From NCBI GenBank assembly GCA_002337455.1, contig DDGC01000029.1, positions 56,994 to 120,993 of the forward strand: a DNA stretch of 64,000 nt, read 5' to 3'. Origin of the DNA: Rhizobiales bacterium UBA1912 (GTDB lineage: Bacteria; Pseudomonadota; Alphaproteobacteria; Rhizobiales; Devosiaceae). Below are positions 27,278 through 34,991 of this stretch, piece by piece. The notes beneath the pieces were generated by a model. It ran no database searches. It saw only the letters and a list, made by a program, of their open reading frames with translations, and had not been told where the DNA came from. The translations under genes and the position numbers were made by a program. Every line of letters begins with the position of its first letter. The first letter of the stretch is position 1.

Positions 27278-28717
27278 TCAGCGCCGCCAGAAGGCGGGGC
27301 TGAACAGTACGAGAATCGCAAGGATTTCAAGGCGCCCCGCCAGCATGGCAAAGATCAGCGCCCATTTGGCCAGTGGCTCAAGCGACGAGAAATTGCCCGC
27401 CGGGCCGATGATGTCGCCAAGGCCGGGACCGACGTTTGTGAGCGCAGTCAGCGCGCCGGTAAAGGCCGTCAGCACATCGAGACCGGTAAAGCCGAGAACC
27501 AGCGTGACGCCCAACAGCAGCACCAGGAAGGCCCCGATGAAATGGTGCACGGACTTGATGGCCTGCCAGGGCACTTCGCGGCCTTCGTAGCGCACGACGA
27601 ATATGCCGTGAGGGTAGATCAGTTCCTTGAGCCCGTTGCGCAGCGACTGGTAAATTATGATCAGCCTGTAGGTCTTTATACCCCCGCTCGTTGAACCGGC
27701 CGCCCCGCCCAGGAAGGTCGCGAGCAGGAAAACGACGCTCACGAACGGTCCCCAAAGGGTGTAGTCGGTCGAGGCGAATCCAGTGGTTGTCACCACGGAA
27801 ACGATATTGAACGCCGAGTGGACCGCCAGTTCGCCGGGGTCCGTCGTCAGATGCACAAGCCCCGACAAAAACACCGCGAAGCTCAAAACCGCCAAAATCG
27901 AGAGCAACACCGGCACCTGCGCCTCAAACGCCGCAGAAATCCGCCCGGTCGTAACCGCCCGCAGGATTGCGATGAAGGGCAGCGCGCCGGCAATCATGAA
28001 AACGATGCCGACGATAAGGACCGGCGGCCCGAAATGGCCCATGGAGGCATCGTGGGTGGAATAGCCGCCGGTGGAAACCGTGGTCATCGCGTGGTTAATG
28101 GCATCGAAGCTGGACATGCCGGCGAACCAGTAGGCCAGGGCACAGGCGATCGAGAGGGCGAGATAGAGCCCCACCATGGCCCATGAGAACTTGGTGAACC
28201 GGGCGAACGGCGAATCGGCCTGAGCCGAGGATTCGAGCTTGTAGATCTGCATGCCTCCGACCCGAAGGAACGGAAGGAGCAGCAGCCCCATTGCGATGAT
28301 CCCCAGCCCGCCGAACCATTGGGTCATCGACCGCCACAACAGGAGCCCCGGAGGCATATCGTCCAGCCCTGAGAGAATTGTCGATCCTGTGGTGGTGATG
28401 CCCGAGGTCGCTTCGAACACGGCATCGGTAAAGCCGATGGAAAGGCCCGAGAGGAACAGCGGCAGAGCGGCGACGATCGAGGTGGCCGCCCAGATCATGT
28501 TGACGAGCAGAAAGCCGAATTTAAGGCTGAATGGCGGCATTTCGCGCCGGGTGGCAAGCACCATGAAGCCCGAGGGCACGCCAGCCGCGAGGGCGGAGAA
28601 GAGAAAAGCCTGCCAGTCGGGATTGCCGACGGAGAGATCGACAAGCATCGGGACAAGCATCATGCCCGCAAGCACGAGCGTGAAAAACGCGGTGACGTAA
28701 GCAGTCGCACCAAGCAT
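27278..28717 (-). CDS. trkH: TrkH-family potassium uptake protein
   Basis: A 479-residue membrane protein with the four-fold pore architecture of TrkH. Selectivity-filter-like turns are visible: ATSGITTTGSTIL, AMTTVSTGGYSTHD, NIVSVVTTTGFASTDY and ALTNVGPGLGD. It imports potassium together with a TrkA-type regulatory subunit, which is not in this window. The ATG at 28717 has GGAGG nine bases upstream; the frame continues 17 codons further upstream. TrkH, the Mrp antiporter and the sodium symporter together suggest ion homeostasis in a salty or alkaline habitat (inference). Confidence 0.93.
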   Translation of the reverse strand: MLGATAYVTAFFTLVLAGMMLVPMLVDLSVGNPDWQAFLFSALAAGVPSGFMVLATRREMPPFSLKFGFLLVNMIWAATSIVAALPLFLSGLSIGFTDAVFEATSGITTTGSTILSGLDDMPPGLLLWRSMTQWFGGLGIIAMGLLLLPFLRVGGMQIYKLESSAQADSPFARFTKFSWAMVGLYLALSIACALAYWFAGMSSFDAINHAMTTVSTGGYSTHDASMGHFGPPVLIVGIVFMIAGALPFIAILRAVTTGRISAAFEAQVPVLLSILAVLSFAVFLSGLVHLTTDPGELAVHSAFNIVSVVTTTGFASTDYTLWGPFVSVVFLLATFLGGAAGSTSGGIKTYRLIIIYQSLRNGLKELIYPHGIFVVRYEGREVPWQAIKSVHHFIGAFLVLLLGVTLVLGFTGLDVLTAFTGALTALTNVGPGLGDIIGPAGNFSSLEPLAKWALIFAMLAGRLEILAILVLFSPAFWRR

Positions 28718-28782
28718 GTCCCGGCCCCTCCAGCGTGGCGCGGGACCGTTTACGCCCATGGGCGCCATAAATCAACGGCATG

Positions 28783-28813
28783 AAAAAGGCGCGTGCCCCG
28801 GCGGGGCCGCGCC
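28783..28813 (-). terminator. Terminator of the first curlin-repeat gene
   Basis: On the minus strand a GGCGCG+GCCCC stem with a one-base bulge and a three-base loop is followed by TTTTT. It lies 22 bp after the stop codon of the curlin-repeat gene. Confidence 0.8.
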
Positions 28814-28835
28814 CTAAATTGGAAAGCTGGTCAAA

Positions 28836-29240
28836 TCACCAGCCGAAGACGAAGCCGAGCCCGGTCTGGCCGCCCGACTGGTTGACATGGGCATTGGTGC
28901 CCTCGCCGAACTGGAACAGGCCGTAATTGTTGTTGCCGCCCTGCTGGTTGAGGGTGCCGTTGTGATTGTTGCCTTCCTGATGGACGATGCCGAGATTGCC
29001 GCCGCCGCCCTGGGTGAGCCCGGCCATGTTGTTGATGCCGTTCTGGGTGATCGAACCGTTCTGGATGCCGTTATAGAGGGCATAGAAGCCGAGACCGGCC
29101 TGCATCATCTGCTGCTGTTCGGCGTTGGCTGGGTTGAGGTTGATCGAGACCTGACCGGCGTTGGCCGGGGCCGCAAATGCGGCCAGTGCGATGACGAGTG
29201 CGAGGCCGGTGGCCTTTGCGGTGTTGGTGTTGCGTCCCAT
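28836..29240 (-). CDS. Secreted curlin-repeat protein (CsgA/CsgB-like) A
   Basis: A 134-residue exported protein: signal peptide (TGLALVIALAAFAAPANAG), a short spacer, then Gln/Asn/Gly-rich repeats at a spacing of about 18-22 residues such as SITQNGINNMAGLTQ, VHQEGNNHNGTLNQQ and LFQFGEGTNAHVNQS. These follow the curlin pattern S-x5-Q-x-G-x2-N-x5-Q, in which each repeat forms one turn of an amyloid beta-helix. It could be a fibre subunit or nucleator on the cell surface. A terminator follows, so it is transcribed alone. The second curlin-repeat gene lies 2.2 kb away. No curli export channel is adjacent. Confidence 0.78.
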   Translation of the reverse strand: MGRNTNTAKATGLALVIALAAFAAPANAGQVSINLNPANAEQQQMMQAGLGFYALYNGIQNGSITQNGINNMAGLTQGGGGNLGIVHQEGNNHNGTLNQQGGNNNYGLFQFGEGTNAHVNQSGGQTGLGFVFGW

Positions 29241-29464
29241 GGTCCTGCTCCTTTGGGGTTGTTGCGGCGGTGTTGCGCCTCCATGACCACGACTATGAAA
29301 CAGCCCGGCTGAACCGACCTCGAAGGGCGCGTTTATCTGGCGTTAAGGTTGGCGGCCTGCGCGAAAACCCCGTCATATTGGAACCTGCGCCGCGCGTTGC
29401 TTGTTGTTCGATATGAGGGGCCGCGCCATGCCGGGACGCTCCTGCCATTTTCATTTTCCCATTC

Positions 29465-29480
29465 GCTCCCAAAAGGGAGC
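29465..29480 (+). promoter_or_regulatory. Small hairpin in the leader of the coiled-coil gene
   Basis: GCTCCC-aaaa-GGGAGC forms a 6-bp hairpin ending 14 bases before the ATG at 29495, just ahead of the AAAAGGA ribosome-binding site. It may shape initiation or protect the message end. Confidence 0.35.
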
Positions 29481-29494
29481 CAAAAGGACTTGCC

Positions 29495-30682
29495 ATGGAC
29501 GACACCGAAACCACCGCCCGCTCCACAAACCCGCTGGTGATCGCGCTTGGCGCTGCTGCAGTGCTTGGCTGGGTCGCCTTTCTGATCTTGTGGTTCACTT
29601 CAGCCTCCAGCACAGGTGGCCTGCGCAACGAGATCAATGCGCTGACGTCCGACCGCGACCAGTTGGCTGCCGATGTGCGCACTATGGAAGAGTCGGGAAC
29701 CACGCTCGAAGAACTCGAAGCCGAAATCGCCACGCTGACCGAAGAGCGCAACAGTCTGACAGAGGAGCGCGAAAGCATCGTTGCCGAGCGCGACGCAGCG
29801 CAAGCGGACCTTGAAGGGGCCAATGCCGAGCTTCAGACGGTTGCCGACTCTCTGGCCGAGCGCGAGGCCCGGATAGAAGAGTTGCAGACCAATCTGGCCG
29901 AAGCCGAAAGCTCGTTCTCCGAGGTGCAGGACCGGATTGCCCAAAGCACTGCAGAACTGGCCGATGTGGGCAGCCGGCTGCAGACGGCGCGCAGCGAAGA
30001 GGCCGAACTGCGGGACACTGCGGCCCAGCTGACCCAGGAGGCCGCCGCGGCCACGCGCACTTCGGCCGAAATGGAAAGCGAAGTTCAGGCGGCGCGTGAA
30101 GCGCAGGCAGCGGCCCAAAGCCAGCTCGCCGAATTGCGGGCCAGTCAGGCCCAGTTCGAAGAGCAGCGGGAAAGCCTTGAGACGGTCGTAGCCGAGCTCG
30201 AGGGCCAGCAGACCGAACTGGAAAGCCAGATTACCGATGCCCAGACCCAGCGCGACGAGGTGCAGGCTCAACTTGAAACGCTGACGGCTACGCTGTCGGA
30301 GCGCACGGACCAGCTTGAAGCGATTGAAACCGAGGTTGCAACGCTGCAGGAGGCCGGCGATGCGGCTGCAGCGGCCAATATCGGTGGCATTGTGCCGGGC
30401 CGGTTCGTCGCACAAGGCACCGGCCCCAACAGCCTGACGTTCCTGTTCGGCAATGACGGCTCGTTTGCCGCCTGGCAAGGCGTGGTTCTCGATGCTGAAT
30501 CGGCTGAACCCGCAATAAGTGGCACATATGCAGCGGGCGAAGGATCGCTGACCATCGAGGAAATCGACGGCGGCGGATCGGTACCCACACCGTTCGAGTG
30601 CGAAATCGAGGCCGGAGACAGTGGATTGGCTGTCGGGGGAGATTGCGTGCTCTCGGGCCTTACGCTGCGGCAGGTCCGCTAG
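29495..30682 (+). CDS. Inner-membrane-anchored long coiled-coil protein with C-terminal beta domain
   Basis: A 395-residue protein with a short cytoplasmic start and one membrane helix (NPLVIALGAAAVLGWVAFLILWF, ~12-34). About 245 residues of Glu/Ala/Gln-rich heptads follow, predicting a long periplasmic coiled coil, and then a globular C-terminal domain (~295-395) with NSLTFLFGNDGSFAAWQGVVLDAESAEPAISGTYAAGEGSLTIEEIDGG and two cysteines. I do not recognise a family for the tail. It lies between the two curlin-repeat genes, divergent from the first and convergent with the CsgH-like gene, so it could assist assembly or anchoring of the fibres. That is inference. Confidence 0.75.
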   Translation: MDDTETTARSTNPLVIALGAAAVLGWVAFLILWFTSASSTGGLRNEINALTSDRDQLAADVRTMEESGTTLEELEAEIATLTEERNSLTEERESIVAERDAAQADLEGANAELQTVADSLAEREARIEELQTNLAEAESSFSEVQDRIAQSTAELADVGSRLQTARSEEAELRDTAAQLTQEAAAATRTSAEMESEVQAAREAQAAAQSQLAELRASQAQFEEQRESLETVVAELEGQQTELESQITDAQTQRDEVQAQLETLTATLSERTDQLEAIETEVATLQEAGDAAAAANIGGIVPGRFVAQGTGPNSLTFLFGNDGSFAAWQGVVLDAESAEPAISGTYAAGEGSLTIEEIDGGGSVPTPFECEIEAGDSGLAVGGDCVLSGLTLRQVR

Positions 30683-30741
30683 GCTGAATCGATATTACAG
30701 GGCGCAAGAGGACCATAAAGCCGGCCTTTCCACCGGCGTCA

Positions 30742-30761
30742 TCCCGGGCGAAGACCCGGGA
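30742..30761. repeat. Palindromic intergenic unit (TCCCGGG...CCCGGGA)
   Basis: TCCCGGG-cgaaga-CCCGGGA lies in the 264-bp gap between the convergent coiled-coil and CsgH-like genes, inside the phrase GTCATCCCGGGCGAAGACCC. Related hairpins cluster at 38338-38615. It belongs to a dispersed palindrome family. Confidence 0.6.
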
Positions 30762-30887
30762 CCCAGTAAGCGGCAGAGCTGGCGATTTCGTCTCAGCACT
30801 GCATGAACTGCACCCCGGCCCGGCGGCCGGGGCGACAGGATGGTGGATTGGGAAAGAATGGAGTCTCCACGCAAGGTCATACCGAAA

Positions 30888-30914
30888 GAAAAAAAAGGCT
30901 CCGCCAGCGGAGCC
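30888..30914 (-). terminator. Terminator of the CsgH-like/curlin operon
   Basis: GGCTCCGC-ca-GCGGAGCC is a perfect 8-bp stem. On the minus strand it is followed by a run of eight T's, 33 bp after the stop codon of the CsgH-like gene. Confidence 0.85.
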
Positions 30915-30946
30915 CCTATTTTGTAACGCGGCGTCTCAATGCGCCG

Positions 30947-31357
30947 TTACGCCCAGTTGCCCTGCGGATCGAGGCAGGTGTGGGTTACGCCGTCCACTTC
31001 GACGGTCAGCGCGATGTCGTATGCCGGAGCGTTGCCGACCGAGACGCGGCTCAGACTGATAGGCCCTGCACCGGGCGCGGAAAAGCCGCCGCCCTGGTTG
31101 ATGGTGGAGCTGTTGGCGCCCCCCACGGTCTTGACCGACAGACGGTAGGTTCCGTTGGCCGGGCCCTCTGCGTTGTAGATGGCTTCGAGGGCCAGACCGT
31201 TACCGGCAGCGGTCGAAACCACTTCACACGGCACCGGGCGGGTGGCGCCAGCGACGTCATCGGTGGAGCGGGCATAGCTGGCTGTGCCGACGGCGGCGAG
31301 GGCCACGACCGTACCGAGAATGGAAAGCGAATAGGCCTTGCGGCGATTGGTGGTCAT
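30947..31357 (-). CDS. CsgH-like curli-associated protein
   Basis: The 136-residue product has a signal peptide or anchor (SLSILGTVVALAAVGTASYA) and a small beta domain: VPCEVVSTAAGNGLALEAIYNAEGPANGTYRLSVKTVGGANSSTINQGGGFSAPGAGPISLSRVSVGNAPAYDIALTVEVDGVTHTC. Its size, Ig-like strand pattern and place beside a curlin gene match CsgH, the alphaproteobacterial counterpart of the chaperone CsgC that keeps curlin from aggregating in the periplasm. Two cysteines could form a disulfide. The start is ATG 31357. It lies 77 bp after the second curlin-repeat gene and ends before a strong terminator. Identification rests on pattern and context. Confidence 0.7.
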   Translation of the reverse strand: MTTNRRKAYSLSILGTVVALAAVGTASYARSTDDVAGATRPVPCEVVSTAAGNGLALEAIYNAEGPANGTYRLSVKTVGGANSSTINQGGGFSAPGAGPISLSRVSVGNAPAYDIALTVEVDGVTHTCLDPQGNWA

Positions 31358-31434
31358 CGGATGCGTCCTTTCCTTGGTGCCGGGTGGGCGAGATGTCCTA
31401 CCCGGCCGGGGAATTGGGTGAGCCGTTCGCGATA

Positions 31435-31869
31435 TCAGGGGCAGACCTGAACGAAGGCGGCGACATTGCCCGATCCGGACTGATCGACCGAAGCCGCACA
31501 TCCATTGCCGACCTGCACGCCGGCAGCGACGTTGCCATTGCCGTCCTGGGTGAGGATGGACGTGTGGTTGCCCCCGAACTGACCGACGCCAGCTTCGTTG
31601 AAATTGCCGTTCTGCCAGGTCTCGGACTGGTTGTTCCAGCCGGTCTGGCCGCTGGCGGCGACATTGCCGTGGCCGGACTGGTGATTGGTTGTGGTGTTCC
31701 ACCAGCCATCCTGGAAGATGCCGATGGTGTTGGCAGTGCCCGACTGGGTGCCACCGGCCGAATGGCCCCAACCAAACTGGTTGATGTAAATGTCGTTGGC
31801 CATGGCGGGAACGCTGATGGCACCGAAGCTTGCAGCGAGGGTGGCTGCGATGATGATCTTTTTAAACAT
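31435..31869 (-). CDS. Secreted curlin-repeat protein (CsgA-like) B
   Basis: A 144-residue exported protein: signal peptide (KKIIIAATLAASFGAISVPAMA), then about five Gln/Asn/Gly-rich repeats such as IYINQFGWGHSAGGTQ, IGIFQDGWWNTTTNHQ, VGQFGGNHTSILTQ and SVDQSGSGNVAAFVQ. These follow the curlin consensus. Two cysteines near the end (GCAAS and the final VCP) are unusual for curlins and may lock the last turns. It is upstream of the CsgH-like gene in the same operon. It probably forms or nucleates an amyloid-like surface fibre. The secretion channel must lie elsewhere in the genome. Confidence 0.8.
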   Translation of the reverse strand: MFKKIIIAATLAASFGAISVPAMANDIYINQFGWGHSAGGTQSGTANTIGIFQDGWWNTTTNHQSGHGNVAASGQTGWNNQSETWQNGNFNEAGVGQFGGNHTSILTQDGNGNVAAGVQVGNGCAASVDQSGSGNVAAFVQVCP

Positions 31870-32021
31870 TGTTCCGTCTCCTGATTGAGTTGGGCGGGGT
31901 GTTGCGTACCGCCGGTTGCCTCTTGCAGGATCAGGTTTAGACAGGGTGGCCGGAACCGGCCCTGAACTCGATATTCAGAAAGCGTTCATCACGATTTTTT
32001 TTCGAGTACAGGGCCGCAAAA

Positions 32022-34268
32022 TCAGGCTTGGCGGGTCGCAAGGTGCTGGCCCGTAAGCGATTTTTTTTCTTTCGCCAGATCGGCGGGAACGCCCTGGAAA
32101 ATCACTTTGCCACCGTCATGACCGGCGCCCGGGCCGATGTCGACGACCCAGTCGGCGCGGGAGATCACATCGAGATTGTGTTCAATGACGATAACCGTCG
32201 AGCCATTGTTCACCAGACGGTCGAACAGGCCGATCAGGGTATCGACGTCGTTCATGTGCAGGCCGGTGGTGGGCTCGTCCAGCACGTAGGTCTGTCCCTT
32301 CTTGCCCAGCTCAGCTGCCAGTTTCAACCGCTGGCGCTCGCCACCCGAAAGGGTGGAGAGCGGCTGGCCCAGCGTCAGATATCCCAAGCCCACATCGTTA
32401 AGACCTTTGAGGATTTTGACGACCGCAGGCTCTGTGAAAAAGCCCACGGCATCGGCGATCGCGAAATCATAGACGTCCGAAATGGTCTTGCCACGCAGGG
32501 TGTAGGTGAGCACCTCGTCGGTGAAGCGCTTGCCCTCGCAGGTCTCGCACACCGTCGCCATGGGGTCGAGGTGAGCCAGATCGGTATAAATGACGCCCAG
32601 CCCGTTGCAATCGGGGCATGCCCCCTTTGAATTGGCTGAAAACAGCGAGGCTTCGACGCCGTTTTCCTTGGCGAACGCCTTGCGGACCGTATCGAGGACG
32701 CCGGTATAGGTGGCTGTGTTGGAGCGCCGCGACCCGCGCGCCAGGTTCTGGTCGATGACGATGGTGTCCGGATGCGCTGCCGGCAGACAGCCCTGAATGA
32801 GCGAGGATTTGCCCGAACCGGCAACGCCGGTGACCACAGTGAGAACGCCGGTCGGGATATCGACCGAAATGTCCTTGAGATTGTTGAGAGTGGCGTTTTC
32901 GACGGCGATCTTGCCCTTGGGCTTGCGGACATCGGCCTTGATCGGCTGGTGTTTTCGCATGTGATTGCCGGTCAGGGTGCCCGAGGCGAGCAAGCCGTTG
33001 AAATCGCCTTCGAAAACCACCTCGCCGCCTTTCGAGCCGGCGAGGGGTCCCATATCGACTATGTGATCGGCAATGGCGATCATATCGGGCTTGTGCTCGA
33101 CGACGAGGACCGTATTGCCCTTGTCGCGCAGCTGCTCCATGAGCCCGGCGAGACGGCCTACATCGTGGGGATGAAGCCCGACGCTGGGTTCGTCAAAGAC
33201 ATAGAGCATGTCGGTGAGGCCGGAGCCCAGATGGCGGACCATCTTCACCCGCTGGCTTTCACCACCCGACAGCGTCGCGCTTTCGCGGTCGAGCGAGAGA
33301 TAACCCAGCCCGATGGTCACGAGGTTTTCCAGCCGCGCGGCGAGTGCATCGATCATCGGCGCGACCGAAGGCACCTCAAGTCCCCGGATGAATTTTGCGA
33401 GGTCCGAAACCTGCATGGCCGAGCAATCGGCGATGTTCTTGCCCTCGATGCGGCTGTTGATGGCACCCTGATTGAGGCGGGCACCGTTACAGCAAGGGCA
33501 GATCTTGCGGGTGAAGATGCGCTCATACTCGGCGCGGACATGGGGCTGGAGGCTTTCGGGATCCTTGTCGCCCAGCGACTTCTTGAGCTTGGGAATAAGG
33601 CCCTGATAGGTGAGGTTGATCTTGTCGACCTTGATCTTGCGGGCATCGTCGAGCTCGAAAAGATCGGCGCGTTCCTTTTCGGTGTAGTCCCTGATGGGTT
33701 TGTCATTGTCGAAAAGGCCGGAGCGGGCGTAGGTCGCCCACCACCAGGAATCGACATCGAAGCCCCGGGCCAGCAGGGCCCCTTCGTTGAGCGATTTGGT
33801 CTCGTCGACCACAGCGCTCATGTCCATCGCCGCGACCTGGCCGATTCCTTCACATTCGGCGCACATGCCGCGCGGATCGTTGAAGGAATAAAGGCCGGGC
33901 GCGCCGAGATGGGGTTCGGCGATGCGCGAAAAGATGACCCGCAGCATCTGGGCTGCGTCGGTGACCGTTGCGACGGTCGAACGCGAATTGCCGCCGAGGC
34001 GCTGCTGGTCGACGATGATGGCCGCCGAGATGTTGGCAAGGGAATCGGCGTCGGGCTGGCCGTAATGGGGCATGAATTGCTGAACGAAAGCGGGATAGGT
34101 TTCGTTGATCAACCGCTGGGATTCAGCAGCGATGGTGCCAAAAACCAGCGAGGATTTGCCCGAGCCCGAAACGCCGGTAAAGACTGTGATCTTGCGTTTG
34201 GGGATATCGACGGAGACGTTTTTGAGATTGTTTTCGCGCGCGCCGCGGATTTCGATCGAGCCGTACAT
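32022..34268 (-). CDS. UvrA2-like excinuclease ATPase (class II UvrA)
   Basis: A 748-residue protein with two ABC ATPase halves: Walker A GVSGSGKSSLVFG and GVAGSGKSSLIQG, signatures LSGGESQR and LSGGERQR. Zinc modules are CAEC/CPCC in the first half and CPDC/CETC in the second. It is clearly shorter than housekeeping UvrA (about 940 residues) because the UvrB-binding insertion after the first Walker A is missing, which defines UvrA2/DrrC-like proteins. Some protect against DNA-binding drugs. The ATG at 34268 has AGGGGA upstream. No drug-synthesis gene is near. A role independent of UvrB in DNA protection is the likely reading. Confidence 0.9.
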   Translation of the reverse strand: MYGSIEIRGARENNLKNVSVDIPKRKITVFTGVSGSGKSSLVFGTIAAESQRLINETYPAFVQQFMPHYGQPDADSLANISAAIIVDQQRLGGNSRSTVATVTDAAQMLRVIFSRIAEPHLGAPGLYSFNDPRGMCAECEGIGQVAAMDMSAVVDETKSLNEGALLARGFDVDSWWWATYARSGLFDNDKPIRDYTEKERADLFELDDARKIKVDKINLTYQGLIPKLKKSLGDKDPESLQPHVRAEYERIFTRKICPCCNGARLNQGAINSRIEGKNIADCSAMQVSDLAKFIRGLEVPSVAPMIDALAARLENLVTIGLGYLSLDRESATLSGGESQRVKMVRHLGSGLTDMLYVFDEPSVGLHPHDVGRLAGLMEQLRDKGNTVLVVEHKPDMIAIADHIVDMGPLAGSKGGEVVFEGDFNGLLASGTLTGNHMRKHQPIKADVRKPKGKIAVENATLNNLKDISVDIPTGVLTVVTGVAGSGKSSLIQGCLPAAHPDTIVIDQNLARGSRRSNTATYTGVLDTVRKAFAKENGVEASLFSANSKGACPDCNGLGVIYTDLAHLDPMATVCETCEGKRFTDEVLTYTLRGKTISDVYDFAIADAVGFFTEPAVVKILKGLNDVGLGYLTLGQPLSTLSGGERQRLKLAAELGKKGQTYVLDEPTTGLHMNDVDTLIGLFDRLVNNGSTVIVIEHNLDVISRADWVVDIGPGAGHDGGKVIFQGVPADLAKEKKSLTGQHLATRQA

Positions 34269-34388
34269 GAGGGTCCCCTGTTGATGAGCGTCATCAAAGA
34301 TGACGCGCAAGCCCGCGCGGAACCGACAGAGGCGCCGCAGATTTAATATTGTGCAGCGTACATAATTAAATTCGCGGTGCGGCGCAAG

Positions 34389-34838
34389 TCATTCCGCCGG
34401 CTCCCAATCGACCCAATCGACGATGTGGCTTTCCCAATCCGACGTATCGGCATTTTCTTCGGCAATGGTGCGACCCCGGACCGAAATGCCGGCGGCATGG
34501 ACAGTCTCAGGATCGCCCGAAACCAGCGGGTGCCACCAGGCGAGCCCCCTGCCCTCGGCGATGCGGCGATAGGCGCAGCTCTTGGGAATCCAGGCGATCT
34601 CACGCACCTTCTCGGGCGTGAGCTTGATGCAGTCGGGGACCTTGGCCTGCCGGTTGGGATAATCCGAACAGCCGCAGGTGTCTCCATCGAGCAGCTTGCA
34701 GCGCACGTTGGCGGGAAAAATCTGGCCGCTGTCCTCGTCTTCGAGCTTGAGCAGGCAGCATTTTCCGCAACCGTCGCACAGCGCCTCCCACTCCTCGGTG
34801 GTCATGGCTTCAAGCGATTTTTCGTCCCAGAACGCCAT
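34389..34838 (-). CDS. YcgN-family (UPF0260) cysteine-cluster protein
   Basis: A 149-residue protein with the conserved cluster CDGCGKCCLLKLED, then FPANVRCKLLDGDTCGCSDYPNRQAKVPDC and a C-terminal SCAYRRIAEGRGLAWWHPLVSGDPETVHAAGIS. The many cysteines suggest a zinc or iron-sulfur site (COG2983); function is unknown. The ATG at 34838 starts the conserved part (FWDEKSLEAMTTEEWEALCDGCGKCC). The frame stays open far upstream but overlaps the opposite-strand penicillin-binding protein and is not credible there. It is divergent from that gene across 153 bp. Confidence 0.92.
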   Translation of the reverse strand: MAFWDEKSLEAMTTEEWEALCDGCGKCCLLKLEDEDSGQIFPANVRCKLLDGDTCGCSDYPNRQAKVPDCIKLTPEKVREIAWIPKSCAYRRIAEGRGLAWWHPLVSGDPETVHAAGISVRGRTIAEENADTSDWESHIVDWVDWEPAE

Positions 34839-34991
34839 CAGTGATTCAGACTCCACACTTTTAACCCAGTTGGCAAAACCACATAAAATTGTGATGACCC
34901 ATGGGGGCTTAACGCCATACAATAGCATCGGTTCGGGATCGAGCGCACCCGGACGGGCAATCATATCAACCCGAGCAGTAAAAGGCCCAAG

